Below, piece by piece: positions 54,500 to 63,109 of a stretch of 64,000 nucleotides of DNA (its first letter is position 1; each line of letters starts with the position of its first letter). The stretch comes from an uncultured Holophagaceae bacterium (GTDB taxonomy: Bacteria; Acidobacteriota; Holophagae; Holophagales; Holophagaceae). The stretch spans positions 1 through 64,000 of the forward strand of contig CAIWKE010000036.1 of the NCBI GenBank assembly GCA_903913215.1, written 5' to 3'. The notes beneath the pieces are model-generated. The model did no database searches. It was given only the letters and a program-made list of their open reading frames with translations, and had not been told where the DNA came from. Made by a program: the position numbers and the translations under genes.

Positions 54500-56089
54500 A
54501 TGTCCATCTCGGAGCTGTGGCAGCGGGCCAACCGCATCTCGGGGCGGATCCTGCTGCACAGCATGGTGCCCATCGGGTTGTTCCTGGTCGTGCTCTTCAC
54601 CGTCTTCCTGCCACGGCTCGAAAAGTCCGCCATGACGGCCAAGAAGGCGGGAGTGCGCAACGTGGTGGAGCTGGCCATGGGCATCCTCGAGAACCAGCAG
54701 GTGGAGGTCCAGGCAGGCCGCCGCACCCAGGAGTACGCGCAGGGCCGGGCCAAGGAGCTCATCGCCAACCTCCACTTCGATGGCAAGAACTACCTCTGGA
54801 TCCAGGCTGAGGGACCCAGGATCGTCTACCACCCCAATGCGAGCCTGGTGGGAAGGCCCACGGATACCTTGGAACCAGCCCTGGCCAAGCTCTTCCGGGA
54901 CATGGACCGGGTGGCGGCGAACCCGGAAGGAGGCACCTGGGAGTACCAGTGGCCCAAGCCCGGTGGGGCGAAGGAACTCTTCTCGAAGGTGTCCTATGTG
55001 AAGCGCTTCGCACCCTGGGGTTGGGTGCTGGGGGCGGGTGTCTATGTGGATGACGTGGACCGGGATGTCCGGGGCACCTTTCTCTGGATGCTCCTGGGCA
55101 CGCTTGCGGTCTCCGTGGTGGTGCTGCTCCTATCCCTGAAGTTCGCCGCTCAGATCACGCGCCCCTTGAACGCCCTGGCCATGGGCCTGAAGAACAGTGA
55201 CCTCTCCCGCTCCATTCCGGTGGAAGCCCAGGACGAGGTCGGCGAAGCGGCCATGGCCTTCAACGACTACAACGCCGACATGCGGACCACGGTGCTGGAG
55301 GTGGGTGAGCTGGCGGACCGGGTGGCTTCCGGGAGCACGGAACTGGCCACTTCCGCGCTCCAGATGGCGGGCACCGTGGAGGAGGTGGCCCGTCTGGGCG
55401 AGAACCTCCATGTCTCCGGGGAGCAGGTGGCCCAGGCCATGAAGTCCCTGAGCCAGAGTCTGGGTGAGGTCAGCGTCCAGACTCAGCAGGTGGGGGAGCG
55501 CAGCACTGAGGCCGTGCAGGGCACTGCCCGGGGCACCCAGGCGGGGCAGGCCGCCGCTGAGGGCATGGAGCGCATCCAGAAGGTCACGGGCGAGATCTTC
55601 CAGGCCGTGCAGGTGATCCAGGAGATCGCCAACCAGACCAACCTCCTGAGTCTCAATGCCGCCATTGAGGCAGCCAAGGCCGGCGAGCATGGCCGGGGCT
55701 TTTCTGTGGTGGCCGAAGAGGTGCGCAAGCTGGCGGAGCGCAGCGCCGAGGCCGCCAAGGACATCGAGAAGCTCATCAAATCTGCCCAGGGCACGGTCGC
55801 CGCCGGAACTGAACGGGTGGTTGAGACCCTGCGCACCTTGGAGAGCATCCGGGCCCAGATCGGAGCCATCGCCACCAATATCCAGGAAGTGGACAAGCTC
55901 GACCACTTCGAGGCCGCCACCAGCGCCACGGTGGAGCAGCTCATGGCCAGCACCAGCCAGCGCCTGGCGGAGAATGCCACCGCCACCCAGCAGCTGGCCG
56001 CCACCACTCGAGAGATCTCCAGCACGTCCGAAGAGCTGTCCCGGGTGGCTGAGGGCCTACGGCAGGTGGTGCGGGGCTTCAAACTCTGA
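54500..56089 (+). CDS. Methyl-accepting chemotaxis protein with single Cache (sCache_2) sensor
   Basis: 529 residues from ATG 54500 (GGAGG upstream). Helix 1 (about 18-40), a periplasmic Cache_2 domain (about 45-190; DGKNYLWIQAEGPRIVYHPN, APWGWVLGAGVYVDDVD), helix 2 (about 195-218), HAMP, then a signalling coiled coil with the hairpin EIANQTNLLSLNAAIEAAKA (from about 374). Cache_2 receptors often bind small carboxylates, and the neighbouring glycolate/lactate locus makes that an attractive but untested idea. No C-terminal CheR-binding pentapeptide. Confidence 0.94.
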   Translation: MSISELWQRANRISGRILLHSMVPIGLFLVVLFTVFLPRLEKSAMTAKKAGVRNVVELAMGILENQQVEVQAGRRTQEYAQGRAKELIANLHFDGKNYLWIQAEGPRIVYHPNASLVGRPTDTLEPALAKLFRDMDRVAANPEGGTWEYQWPKPGGAKELFSKVSYVKRFAPWGWVLGAGVYVDDVDRDVRGTFLWMLLGTLAVSVVVLLLSLKFAAQITRPLNALAMGLKNSDLSRSIPVEAQDEVGEAAMAFNDYNADMRTTVLEVGELADRVASGSTELATSALQMAGTVEEVARLGENLHVSGEQVAQAMKSLSQSLGEVSVQTQQVGERSTEAVQGTARGTQAGQAAAEGMERIQKVTGEIFQAVQVIQEIANQTNLLSLNAAIEAAKAGEHGRGFSVVAEEVRKLAERSAEAAKDIEKLIKSAQGTVAAGTERVVETLRTLESIRAQIGAIATNIQEVDKLDHFEAATSATVEQLMASTSQRLAENATATQQLAATTREISSTSEELSRVAEGLRQVVRGFKL

Positions 56090-56103
56090 CCTTCCACTGG
56101 GAT

Positions 56104-56290
56104 TACCTCGCGATGCAAGTCGTGGATGCCGCTCCGGAGCGGAAGGCAGGGTGAGGCCATAGGGGCCAAGCCTTGGCCCTACCCAAGCGCCCGGCGGACC
56201 CCGTGAAGACCAGATAACCCACCCCCTTACGCAGCCCTGCGCAGCACAGCAGCGAGGACCGGCACCCACCAGGGACCGGCCCTCGTTTTT
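56104..56290 (+). other. Structured non-coding stretch ending in a terminator (3' UTR, small RNA or lctP leader)
   Basis: Several local hairpins: the palindrome CCGCTCCGGAGCGG near 56129, GGGCCA/TGGCCC around 56165, and the terminal stem ending in T6. No ORF here has family character. I could not match it to a riboswitch I know. It may be the 3' end of the chemoreceptor transcript, a small RNA, or an attenuated leader for lctP. Confidence 0.4.
56253..56290 (+). terminator. Intrinsic terminator upstream of lctP
   Basis: CGAGG-A-CCGG pairs with CCGG-C-CCTCG across a 13-nt loop, one internal mismatch, followed by T6 (56285-56290). It lies 164 nt after the chemoreceptor stop and 70 nt before lctP. 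Confidence 0.8.
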
Positions 56291-56309
56291 TGATGCAAAT
56301 TGGCTTGGC

Positions 56310-56318
56310 GGTCCGACC
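56310..56318. promoter_or_regulatory. Candidate second FCD-regulator site upstream of lctP
   Basis: GGTCCGACC has the same GGTC-N-GACC core as the operator at 62863 and lies 42 nt before the lctP ATG. The same 9-nt pattern also occurs at 16370 before atpB, so chance cannot be excluded. Confidence 0.4.
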
Positions 56319-56360
56319 ATCCGGAGGTAAGGTCATTGGAAATTGATCAGGAGGTAGACA

Positions 56361-57992
56361 ATGTTACTAGGTGCCCTGGCGGCGACCCTTCCGCTCATCG
56401 TCCTGCTCATCGGCATTCCGCTGATGATGAAGCCCGCGGCCAAGGTGGCGCCCATCGCCTGGCTGGTGACGGTGCTCACGGCGATCTTCGTGTTCCACTT
56501 CCCGGCCAAGGTCACGTTGCTGGCCGCCCTGCAGGGTGGGCTCACGGGCCTCTTCCCCATCATGTACATCCCCTTCGGCGCCCTGGTGGTCTACAACGTC
56601 CTCAAGGTCACGGGTTGGATGGACAAGATGCAGGGGGCCATGGCCAACCTCACGGTCGATCGCCGGGCCCAGGCCCTGCTCATCGCCTTCGGCTTCGGCG
56701 CCTTCTTGGAGGGCATCTGCGGTTTCGGCGCCCCGGTAGCCATCCCCGCAAGTATTTTAGTTGGCTTGGGCTACAACCCGATGATGGCCGCCCTGGTCTG
56801 CCTGGTGGCCAACACGGGCCCTGTGCCCTTCGGTTCCCTGGCCATTCCCACGGTGACCCTGGCCAAGACCACGGGGCTCGATGTCATGAAGCTTTCGCAG
56901 ATGACGGGTCGCTTCATGGCACCCCTGGCCATGATCATGGCCTTTGCCACCGTCTATGCCATGTCCAAGTCCAAGGGCCTGCGTGGCGCCCTGGGCACCA
57001 TCTTAGTGGCGGGCCTCAGCTTCTCCATCACGGAGTTCCTGGTCTCCAACTTCATCGGCGCGGACCTCACCTCGGTGCTGGCGGGCCTGGCCTGCCTCAT
57101 CTCCGTATCCATCTACCTCAAGTTCCAGAAGCACGCCCAGCCCTGGCTCTTCGAGGGTGATGCCCCCGCCGACCGGGCCCCTGCTGAGTTCCACTTCAAG
57201 GAACTCTTCCTCTCCTGGCTCCCCTACTTGCTCCTGGCCGTGCTGGTCATCGCCGTGAACCTGCCCAAGACCAAGCCCCTCTTCAGTGGCGCCGCCGCCG
57301 GCTGGCACTGGGCTGTGATCAAGGTGCAGATCTCGGATCCGAATCCTGCCAAGTTCTACGCGTTCACCTGGCTGCAGACGCCCGGCACCATCATGCTCAT
57401 CGCGGGCGCCATTGCCTTCCCCTTCATGGGCATCAAGTATTCCGTGATGGGCGAGCAGGTCGGCAAGACCTTCAAGCAGATGATCCCCTCCTTCATCGCC
57501 GTGGCCTGCATCCTCTCCATTGCGTCCGTGATGAACCTGGCCCTGCCCATCATCGATCCCAAGACCAAGCTCGCCTTCGCCGGGGACCTGGCCGTCAAGC
57601 AGATCTCCATGGTGGCCACTATGGCCAACGGCATCGTGGCCATGGTGAGCAAGCATGTCTATCCGCTGCTGAGCCCCCTCTTCGGCACCATCGGCGTCTT
57701 CCTCACGGGCAGCAACACATCGGCCAACGCCCTCTTCGGCAACCTGCAGAAGCTCACGGCCCAGGGCATGGGCCTGTCGGACATCCTCATGGCCTCCGCT
57801 GGCAGCGCCGGCGCTTCTGCGGGCAAGATGATCTCCCCCCAGAGCATCGTCATCGCCGCCGCCGCCGTGGGCCTGGCCGGGAAGGAAGGTCTCATCATGC
57901 GCCAGACCATCAAGTACACCATCCCCTACGTGATCCTCTTGGCCCTCATGACCTTCGGGTTTGCGTTCCTGTTCCCGGGACTCGTGCCCTGA
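56361..57992 (+). CDS. lctP: L-lactate/glycolate permease (LctP/GlcA family)
   Basis: 543 residues with AGGAGG before ATG 56361. About 13 helices. AFGFGAFLEGICGFGAPVAIPA and the C-terminal GSNTSANALFGNLQ and GASAGKMISPQSIVIAAAAV are hallmark LctP sequences. The family moves L-lactate, D-lactate and glycolate with protons. With glcD, malate synthase and glycerate kinase downstream, glycolate is a likely substrate here. Confidence 0.94.
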   Translation: MLLGALAATLPLIVLLIGIPLMMKPAAKVAPIAWLVTVLTAIFVFHFPAKVTLLAALQGGLTGLFPIMYIPFGALVVYNVLKVTGWMDKMQGAMANLTVDRRAQALLIAFGFGAFLEGICGFGAPVAIPASILVGLGYNPMMAALVCLVANTGPVPFGSLAIPTVTLAKTTGLDVMKLSQMTGRFMAPLAMIMAFATVYAMSKSKGLRGALGTILVAGLSFSITEFLVSNFIGADLTSVLAGLACLISVSIYLKFQKHAQPWLFEGDAPADRAPAEFHFKELFLSWLPYLLLAVLVIAVNLPKTKPLFSGAAAGWHWAVIKVQISDPNPAKFYAFTWLQTPGTIMLIAGAIAFPFMGIKYSVMGEQVGKTFKQMIPSFIAVACILSIASVMNLALPIIDPKTKLAFAGDLAVKQISMVATMANGIVAMVSKHVYPLLSPLFGTIGVFLTGSNTSANALFGNLQKLTAQGMGLSDILMASAGSAGASAGKMISPQSIVIAAAAVGLAGKEGLIMRQTIKYTIPYVILLALMTFGFAFLFPGLVP

Positions 57993-58007
57993 TCAAGGGC
58001 TGAAAAG

Positions 58008-58100
58008 GATCACCACCAAGGCACCAAGACACCAAGAACTGAAACTGCGGTTCAATGGTTTTCCTTGGTGCCTTGGTGCCTTGGTGTCTTGGTGGTTATC
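58008..58100. repeat. Family 1 intergenic palindrome (CACCAAG units)
   Basis: Left arm GATCACCACCAAG-GCACCAAG-ACACCAAG (58008-58037); right arm CTTGGTGCC-TTGGTGTC-TTGGTGGTTATC (58072-58100), complementary except for about three positions. The right side has one extra unit. It separates lctP from glycerate kinase. Confidence 0.85.
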
Positions 58101-58126
58101 AGTTGTTTTCTCGAGGGTGGGTCAAT

Positions 58127-59272
58127 ATGCGCATCATCGTGGCTCCGGATTCATTCAAGGGCAGTGTCTCGGCGCTGGGTGTGGCGGAGGCCATGGAGCG
58201 GGGCATCCGCGCAGTGTTCCCGGAGGCGGAGGTGCTCAAGGTGCCCATCGCCGATGGGGGCGAAGGCACCGTGGAGGCCCTGGTGGCGGCCACGGGGGGG
58301 CGCCTGCTGCACACGGAGGTCCGGGGGCCGCTGGGCGAGCCGGTGCGCGCCCACTGGGGCGTGTCCGGCGATGGCACCACGGCCTTCCTTGAGATGGCCT
58401 CGGCCTCGGGGCTGCCCCTGGTGCCCCGGGACCAGCGCGACCCGCGCATCACCAGCACCTATGGCACGGGTGAGCTAATGAAGGCGGCCCTTGAACTGGG
58501 TCTGCGCAGGCTGGTCATCGGCATCGGTGGCAGCGCCACCAACGACGGTGGCACAGGCATGGCGAGGGCCCTGGGCGTGCGCTTCCTGGATGCCCAGGGG
58601 CGCGACCTGCCCGAGGGCGGGGCGGCCCTGGCGCGCCTGGCCCGCATCGATCTCACGAACCTGGACCAGCGCCTGGCGGAGGCCAGCCTGCTGGTGGCCT
58701 GCGACGTGGACAACCCGCTCTGCGGATCCCGGGGCGCCTCCGCCGTGTATGGCCCGCAGAAGGGCGCCTCACCTGAAATGGTGGCGGAACTCGATGCGGC
58801 CCTGGGGGTCTTCGCGGGCCATGCCGCCAGCGCCACCGGGCGGGATGTGGCGCTGCTGCCGGGGGCCGGCGCCGCCGGTGGCCTGGGGGCAGGCCTGCTC
58901 TTCTTCACGCCCGCGAGCCTCCGGCCCGGCGTGGCCATCGTCCTGGAGACCACGGGTTTCGAGGCCCTGGTACAGGGAGCCGCCCTGGTCCTCACCGGTG
59001 AGGGCCGCACGGACTTCCAGACCGCCATGGGCAAGGCCCCGGTGGGAGTGGCGGCGGTGGCGAAGCGCCACGGCGTGCCGGTGATCTGCCTGTCCGGGGG
59101 CCTGGGGGAAGGCGCCGGGGATGTGCTGGCCCACGGCATCGATGCCCTGGCCAGTGTCGTGCCCCAGCCCATGTCGTTGGAGGCCTGCATGGCCCAGGGC
59201 GCGGACCTGGTCGAGGCTGCGACGGCCCGGCTTTGCCGGCTACTCCTGGTAGGCCAGGCCCTGCGGGACTGA
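58127..59272 (+). CDS. Glycerate kinase (GK-I family, glycerate 2-kinase type)
   Basis: 381 residues from ATG 58127. IVAPDSFKGSVSALGVAEAM, PIADGGEGTVEAL, GIGGSATNDGGTGMARALG and LTGEGRTDFQTAMGKAPVGVA are family signatures (GlxK/GarK). Phosphorylates glycerate to feed glycolysis. Alongside a permease, SDR and glcD it suggests use of glycolate through glyoxylate and glycerate. Confidence 0.94.
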   Translation: MRIIVAPDSFKGSVSALGVAEAMERGIRAVFPEAEVLKVPIADGGEGTVEALVAATGGRLLHTEVRGPLGEPVRAHWGVSGDGTTAFLEMASASGLPLVPRDQRDPRITSTYGTGELMKAALELGLRRLVIGIGGSATNDGGTGMARALGVRFLDAQGRDLPEGGAALARLARIDLTNLDQRLAEASLLVACDVDNPLCGSRGASAVYGPQKGASPEMVAELDAALGVFAGHAASATGRDVALLPGAGAAGGLGAGLLFFTPASLRPGVAIVLETTGFEALVQGAALVLTGEGRTDFQTAMGKAPVGVAAVAKRHGVPVICLSGGLGEGAGDVLAHGIDALASVVPQPMSLEACMAQGADLVEAATARLCRLLLVGQALRD

Positions 59273-59351
59273 CGCCCCACCAAGGCCCTGCAACAGGGCA
59301 GAATGGAAGACTTCACCGGAATCCCAGTAGACCGGTTCTCCCGAGGTTGCC

Positions 59352-60074
59352 ATGAGCCTGACCGGCAAGACCATTCTCATCACCGGGGCCTCCTCGGGCA
59401 TCGGCCTGGCCACGGCGCGACGGCTGGCGAAGGAGGGCGCGCGGCTCTTCCTGGCTTCGCGCAACGGTGAGGCCCTGGCGGAGCTGGCCATGGAGCTGTC
59501 CAATTGTGCGGCCCTGCCCGTGGACATGAGCGACGTGGCCCAGGTGAAGGCCATGATGAAAGAGGCGGCCCGCCTGGGCGGATTCGATGGCCTGGTGAAC
59601 AACGCGGGCCGGGCCTACGAGGCCACCGTGGAGAACACAGATCTGGCGGCCATGGACTACATCTTCCGCCTCAATCTCACAGGCCCGGTCCTCGCCATGC
59701 AGGAGTCCCTGCCCATCCTGCGGGCCCGGGGGGGTGGCTCCATTGTGAACATCAGCTCTGGCACCACCCTCATGCGCCTGCCGGGCTATGGGGTCTACTC
59801 CTCCTCCAAGCGGGCCCTCAACGGCTTCACTCTCACGGCCCGGGAGGAGCTCAAGCACGAAAACATCCGGGTGAGTCTGGTCTACCCCCGCCTCACGGCC
59901 ACGGCCTTCGGCCAGAACAAGGTGCCGAGCGGCATGGCTGGTGGCGTTCCGGGTCGGCCTGCGGCGGATTACACCAAGGGTGATCCGCCAGAGCACATCG
60001 CGGGCCTCATCCTGAAGGCCCTCCTGGAGGGGGGCGCCGAGTATTTTGCCCACCCTGACATGCAGAAGCTCTAG
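59352..60074 (+). CDS. Short-chain dehydrogenase/reductase
   Basis: 240 residues. TGASSGIGLATARRLAKEGA (cofactor site), NNAG and YGVYSSSKRALNGF (Tyr-x3-Lys) define a classical SDR. An Arg after the first strand (LASRNG) favours NADP(H). The substrate is not predictable; tartronate semialdehyde reduction would fit the locus but is usually done by a different family. Not to be read as FabG. Confidence 0.88.
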   Translation: MSLTGKTILITGASSGIGLATARRLAKEGARLFLASRNGEALAELAMELSNCAALPVDMSDVAQVKAMMKEAARLGGFDGLVNNAGRAYEATVENTDLAAMDYIFRLNLTGPVLAMQESLPILRARGGGSIVNISSGTTLMRLPGYGVYSSSKRALNGFTLTAREELKHENIRVSLVYPRLTATAFGQNKVPSGMAGGVPGRPAADYTKGDPPEHIAGLILKALLEGGAEYFAHPDMQKL

Positions 60075-60108
60075 CCCCCGTTTCCCCCTCAGCCTTCTGG
60101 AGTCCCCC

Positions 60109-61983
60109 ATGACTTTGAGCCTCGAATTCCGTGACAGTATCCTGCAGGCCTACCCAGATGTCCTCACGCCGGAAGCCCTGCAGGCTCTGGCGGCCCTCGC
60201 GCCGATCAACGCGGCGCGGCGGGAGCGCCTGGCGGCCCGCACGGCCCGCCGCAAGGAGCGGGCCGAGCGGGGCGAGCGCATCGGTTTCCTGGACGCCGCC
60301 GCGCTCGTTCCGGGCACGCAGATCCGCGTGGCCGATGCCCGCTCTGGGAACTTCGACGGGGCCGTGATCCCGCCGGACCTCCAGCGCCAGTGGATCCAGG
60401 GCACGGGGCCCGCCACCAAGCCTCGCTCGGACGTGCGCTCCGGCATCCGCAACGTTGCCTACGCGTTGCTCTCGGGAGCGGACGGCTGGATGTTCGATGG
60501 CGAGGATGCCCTGGGCCAGGTGGACACCATGTCCCTGGACAACCACCGCAACCTCAAACTGGCCATCGCGCGGGATCCCCTCTTCCTGGAGGTGGCCGAG
60601 GAGGTCGCCGGGGAGATGAACCGCTGGGCTGAGGGCTTCTTCGGCCGCCCCATCATCGCCGACTGGCGCCAGCAGTTGGACTTCACCACGGTGATCTACC
60701 GCGTGCGGGGGCTCCACCTGGACGACCGGCACACGCGTTTCGAGGGCCACGGCTTCTCGGCCTCCATCGTGGACATGGTGCTCTTCGTCGTGAACAACCA
60801 TGAGCGCCTGCGAGCCGCGGGCCGCAGCCTGGTGCTCTACCTGCCCAAGACCCAGACCGCCGAGGACGCGGCCCTGTTCAACCGCATGATCCTGGCGCTT
60901 GAGGACCACCTTGGCCTGCCCGTGGGCACCATCAAGTGCTACGTGCTCGTGGAGCAGATCGAGCAGTGCTTCCAGCTGATGGAGATCCGCGCCGCCCTCT
61001 CGCCGCACTTCGTGGGCTTCAACACCGGGCGCTGGGACTACATCAACAGCGTCTCGGATGCCCTGGCCTGGGACAAGAGCTTCGTGAATCCCAACATCCA
61101 GGCCATCACCATGACCTACGGCTACATGCGGACCTACGAGGACCGCGTGCGCCGGGCCATGAACACCCCGGACCGGAATGGCCGCTTCGCCCTCTGGCAG
61201 GGTGGCATGGAGCCCAATATCCCCGTGGGCTCTGAGGAAGGTGTGGCGGCGAGCATGAAGCGCGCCGTGGCGGGCGCCGAGCGCGAGCAGCGCGAGGGCG
61301 CCTCGGGCAAGTGGGTGGCTCACTGGAAGATGGTCCACATCGTACGCCCGGTCTGGGAGAAGGTGGGCCAGGCCAATCAGGCGGGCCGCGCCTTCCCGGC
61401 CCTCACCTACACCGCGGAGGATGCGGCGGGCCTCAGCATGCTCGAGCCCGCGCCCCGCACCATTGCTGGGGCCCGGGACCTGCTGTCCGTGGCCCTGCAG
61501 TACGGCAACGCCTTCCTGCGCGGCTTCCAGGCCGCGGCCCTGAAGCCCGCAGATTTCTTTGGCAATGACGATGTGCTCTACCTCATGGAGGACATGGCCA
61601 CGGGCGAGATCCGTCTCTCCATTCTGTGGGAGTGGATCCACAAGGGCGCGGTGCTCACCGAGGCAGATGCCGAGACCGGCTGTGCTGAAGGAGCTCCCTT
61701 CACGCCCGCCCTCTTCGCCCGGCTGCTGGAGGAGGAGTACGCCAAGCTGCGCAAGGCCGGCAACCGCGATGTCCATGACGACTCCAAGGACACGACCCTG
61801 CCCATCGCCCGGGCCATCGTGCAGACCTACGTGCAGAGCGACATCAAGGCGCCCTGGTACGTGGACCTGCTCAACCTGAACCTGGGCGTGGAGCAGCTGG
61901 CCGAGGCCGAGGCACGCATCGCACGCTTCCTGGAAGCCTTCAGGAAAGACGGAACCCGGCTGACCGAGAACCTGGATTTCTAG
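60109..61983 (+). CDS. aceB: Malate synthase, divergent A-type
   Basis: 624 residues from ATG 60109. The A-type path is clear in order: MFDGEDALGQ, YRVRGLHLDDRH, LYLPKTQTAEDAALFN, TIKCYVLVEQIEQCF, FNTGRWDYINSVSDAL, GKWVAHWKMV and LMEDMATGEIRLSILWEWIH, whose Asp matches the general base. It is longer than typical A-type (about 530) and departs from usual consensus (HWKMV for HPDLV, GEI for AEI). Condenses glyoxylate with acetyl-CoA. No isocitrate lyase is nearby, so the glyoxylate probably comes from glycolate. Confidence 0.88.
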   Translation: MTLSLEFRDSILQAYPDVLTPEALQALAALAPINAARRERLAARTARRKERAERGERIGFLDAAALVPGTQIRVADARSGNFDGAVIPPDLQRQWIQGTGPATKPRSDVRSGIRNVAYALLSGADGWMFDGEDALGQVDTMSLDNHRNLKLAIARDPLFLEVAEEVAGEMNRWAEGFFGRPIIADWRQQLDFTTVIYRVRGLHLDDRHTRFEGHGFSASIVDMVLFVVNNHERLRAAGRSLVLYLPKTQTAEDAALFNRMILALEDHLGLPVGTIKCYVLVEQIEQCFQLMEIRAALSPHFVGFNTGRWDYINSVSDALAWDKSFVNPNIQAITMTYGYMRTYEDRVRRAMNTPDRNGRFALWQGGMEPNIPVGSEEGVAASMKRAVAGAEREQREGASGKWVAHWKMVHIVRPVWEKVGQANQAGRAFPALTYTAEDAAGLSMLEPAPRTIAGARDLLSVALQYGNAFLRGFQAAALKPADFFGNDDVLYLMEDMATGEIRLSILWEWIHKGAVLTEADAETGCAEGAPFTPALFARLLEEEYAKLRKAGNRDVHDDSKDTTLPIARAIVQTYVQSDIKAPWYVDLLNLNLGVEQLAEAEARIARFLEAFRKDGTRLTENLDF

Positions 61984-61985
61984 GG

Positions 61986-62714
61986 ATGGTCACCCGCCCC
62001 CGGGTTGCTGCTTCGCCGTTGGTGCCCCGCCCCCGCGCCTACGAACAGGTGCTTGATCGCATCGAGGCCGACCTGGCCGCCCACCGGCTCCGGGTCGGCG
62101 ACCGGATGCCGTCTGAGCGCGACCTGGCTCTCGACCTGGGCATCTCCCGGCCTGCGGTCCGCGAGGCGCTGCGCATCATGGAGGCCTGGGGAACCGTCGT
62201 CCAGGGCACCGGCTCGGGGCCTGATGCAGGCACGGTGCTCATCGCCTCCCCGGCGTCAGCGCTGACCCGGTTCATCCGGCTGCATGTCCTGCTCGCGAGC
62301 ATTGGGGCCACCGACCTGCTGCAGGCCCGCATCGCCCTGGAGCGGGAATCAACCCGGCTGGCGGCCCTGCATGCTACCGCCCAGGACCATGAGCTCATCG
62401 CCACGCCCCTCACGGCCATGGATCAGCCGGGACTGGACGCGGACGCCTTCAATGAGCTCGACTCTGCCTTCCATGTGGCCATTGCCCGCGCCGCGGGCAA
62501 TCTGCTGGTATCGGAGCTCACCATCGCGCTGCGGGAGGCCATGCGTCCCCGCCTGCTGGCCTCCCTGCAGGCTGCGCTGGATCTCCCGGGCATCACCAGG
62601 CGATTGCGGGCCGACCACCACGGCATCTACAAGGCGATCTGCCAGGGCCAACCACAGGCGGCCGCAGACCGGGTCGAGGTCCACATCAATCAGTTCTACG
62701 GGCGGGTGGATTAA
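61986..62714 (+). CDS. GntR/FCD-family regulator (GlcC/LldR/PdhR-like)
   Basis: 242 residues, two bases after malate synthase. N-terminal winged helix with GDRMPSERDLALDLGISRPAVREALRIMEAWG, then an all-helical FCD effector domain with metal-ligand candidates in FNELDSAFHVAIARAAGN and DHHGIYKAI. Members sense small carboxylates such as lactate, glycolate and pyruvate. It most likely controls this locus through the palindrome at 62863. Confidence 0.92.
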   Translation: MVTRPRVAASPLVPRPRAYEQVLDRIEADLAAHRLRVGDRMPSERDLALDLGISRPAVREALRIMEAWGTVVQGTGSGPDAGTVLIASPASALTRFIRLHVLLASIGATDLLQARIALERESTRLAALHATAQDHELIATPLTAMDQPGLDADAFNELDSAFHVAIARAAGNLLVSELTIALREAMRPRLLASLQAALDLPGITRRLRADHHGIYKAICQGQPQAAADRVEVHINQFYGRVD

Positions 62715-63109
62715 GAGGTCGTCACAGCACCCGGCACCCCCGCCGCACCTCCGTCGGGTTTGGTTCGGACCTCTGAAGCGCCCGGCAGCCTCCAGCGCAG
62801 CCATAGAGGCTGATTCCAGGCGCAATCAGATTTCAAAAATAGCCATGTAAATCAACGATTTTATGTGGTCTGACCACATGTGATATCCGTCATAGACGAG
62901 CAGGTTATCTATGGGCAATCTCTACCTGCACCCCCGCCCCTGAACAGAAGGTGCGAGATCTTTCCAGATCCCCATCGACTTGGTCTCCTGCCCACCTGGA
63001 ACCCGGACCTGGCCACCGGTGTCAGGTCGCGAACCAGCATGGATGAGTGCGCCGCAGGCCCACGATTCACCAACCCTACCAACTGTCCACCCAACCAGAG
63101 GGAGAACTG
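62715..63109 (+). other. 395-nt regulatory gap before glcD
   Basis: No credible gene; a 76-codon frame at 62880-63110 has no family character. The centre (about 62815-62900) is AT-rich and contains the operator at 62863. About 230 nt separate the operator from the glcD ATG, implying a long leader if transcription starts near the palindrome. AGAGGTC near the left edge pairs with GACCTCT near 62770, a loose stem of unclear meaning. Confidence 0.5.
62863..62879. promoter_or_regulatory. Probable operator of the FCD regulator
   Basis: ATGTGGTC-T-GACCACAT, a perfect 17-nt palindrome, contains TGGTCTGACCA, the known pattern of FadR-subfamily sites (TGGTCNGACCA). It sits between the regulator gene and glcD. 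Confidence 0.75.

Noticed and set aside
58008-58100. CRISPR-like array (repeated CACCAAG units)
   Set aside because: Units are about 8 nt with no spacers, arranged as two inverted arms; no cas genes in the window.
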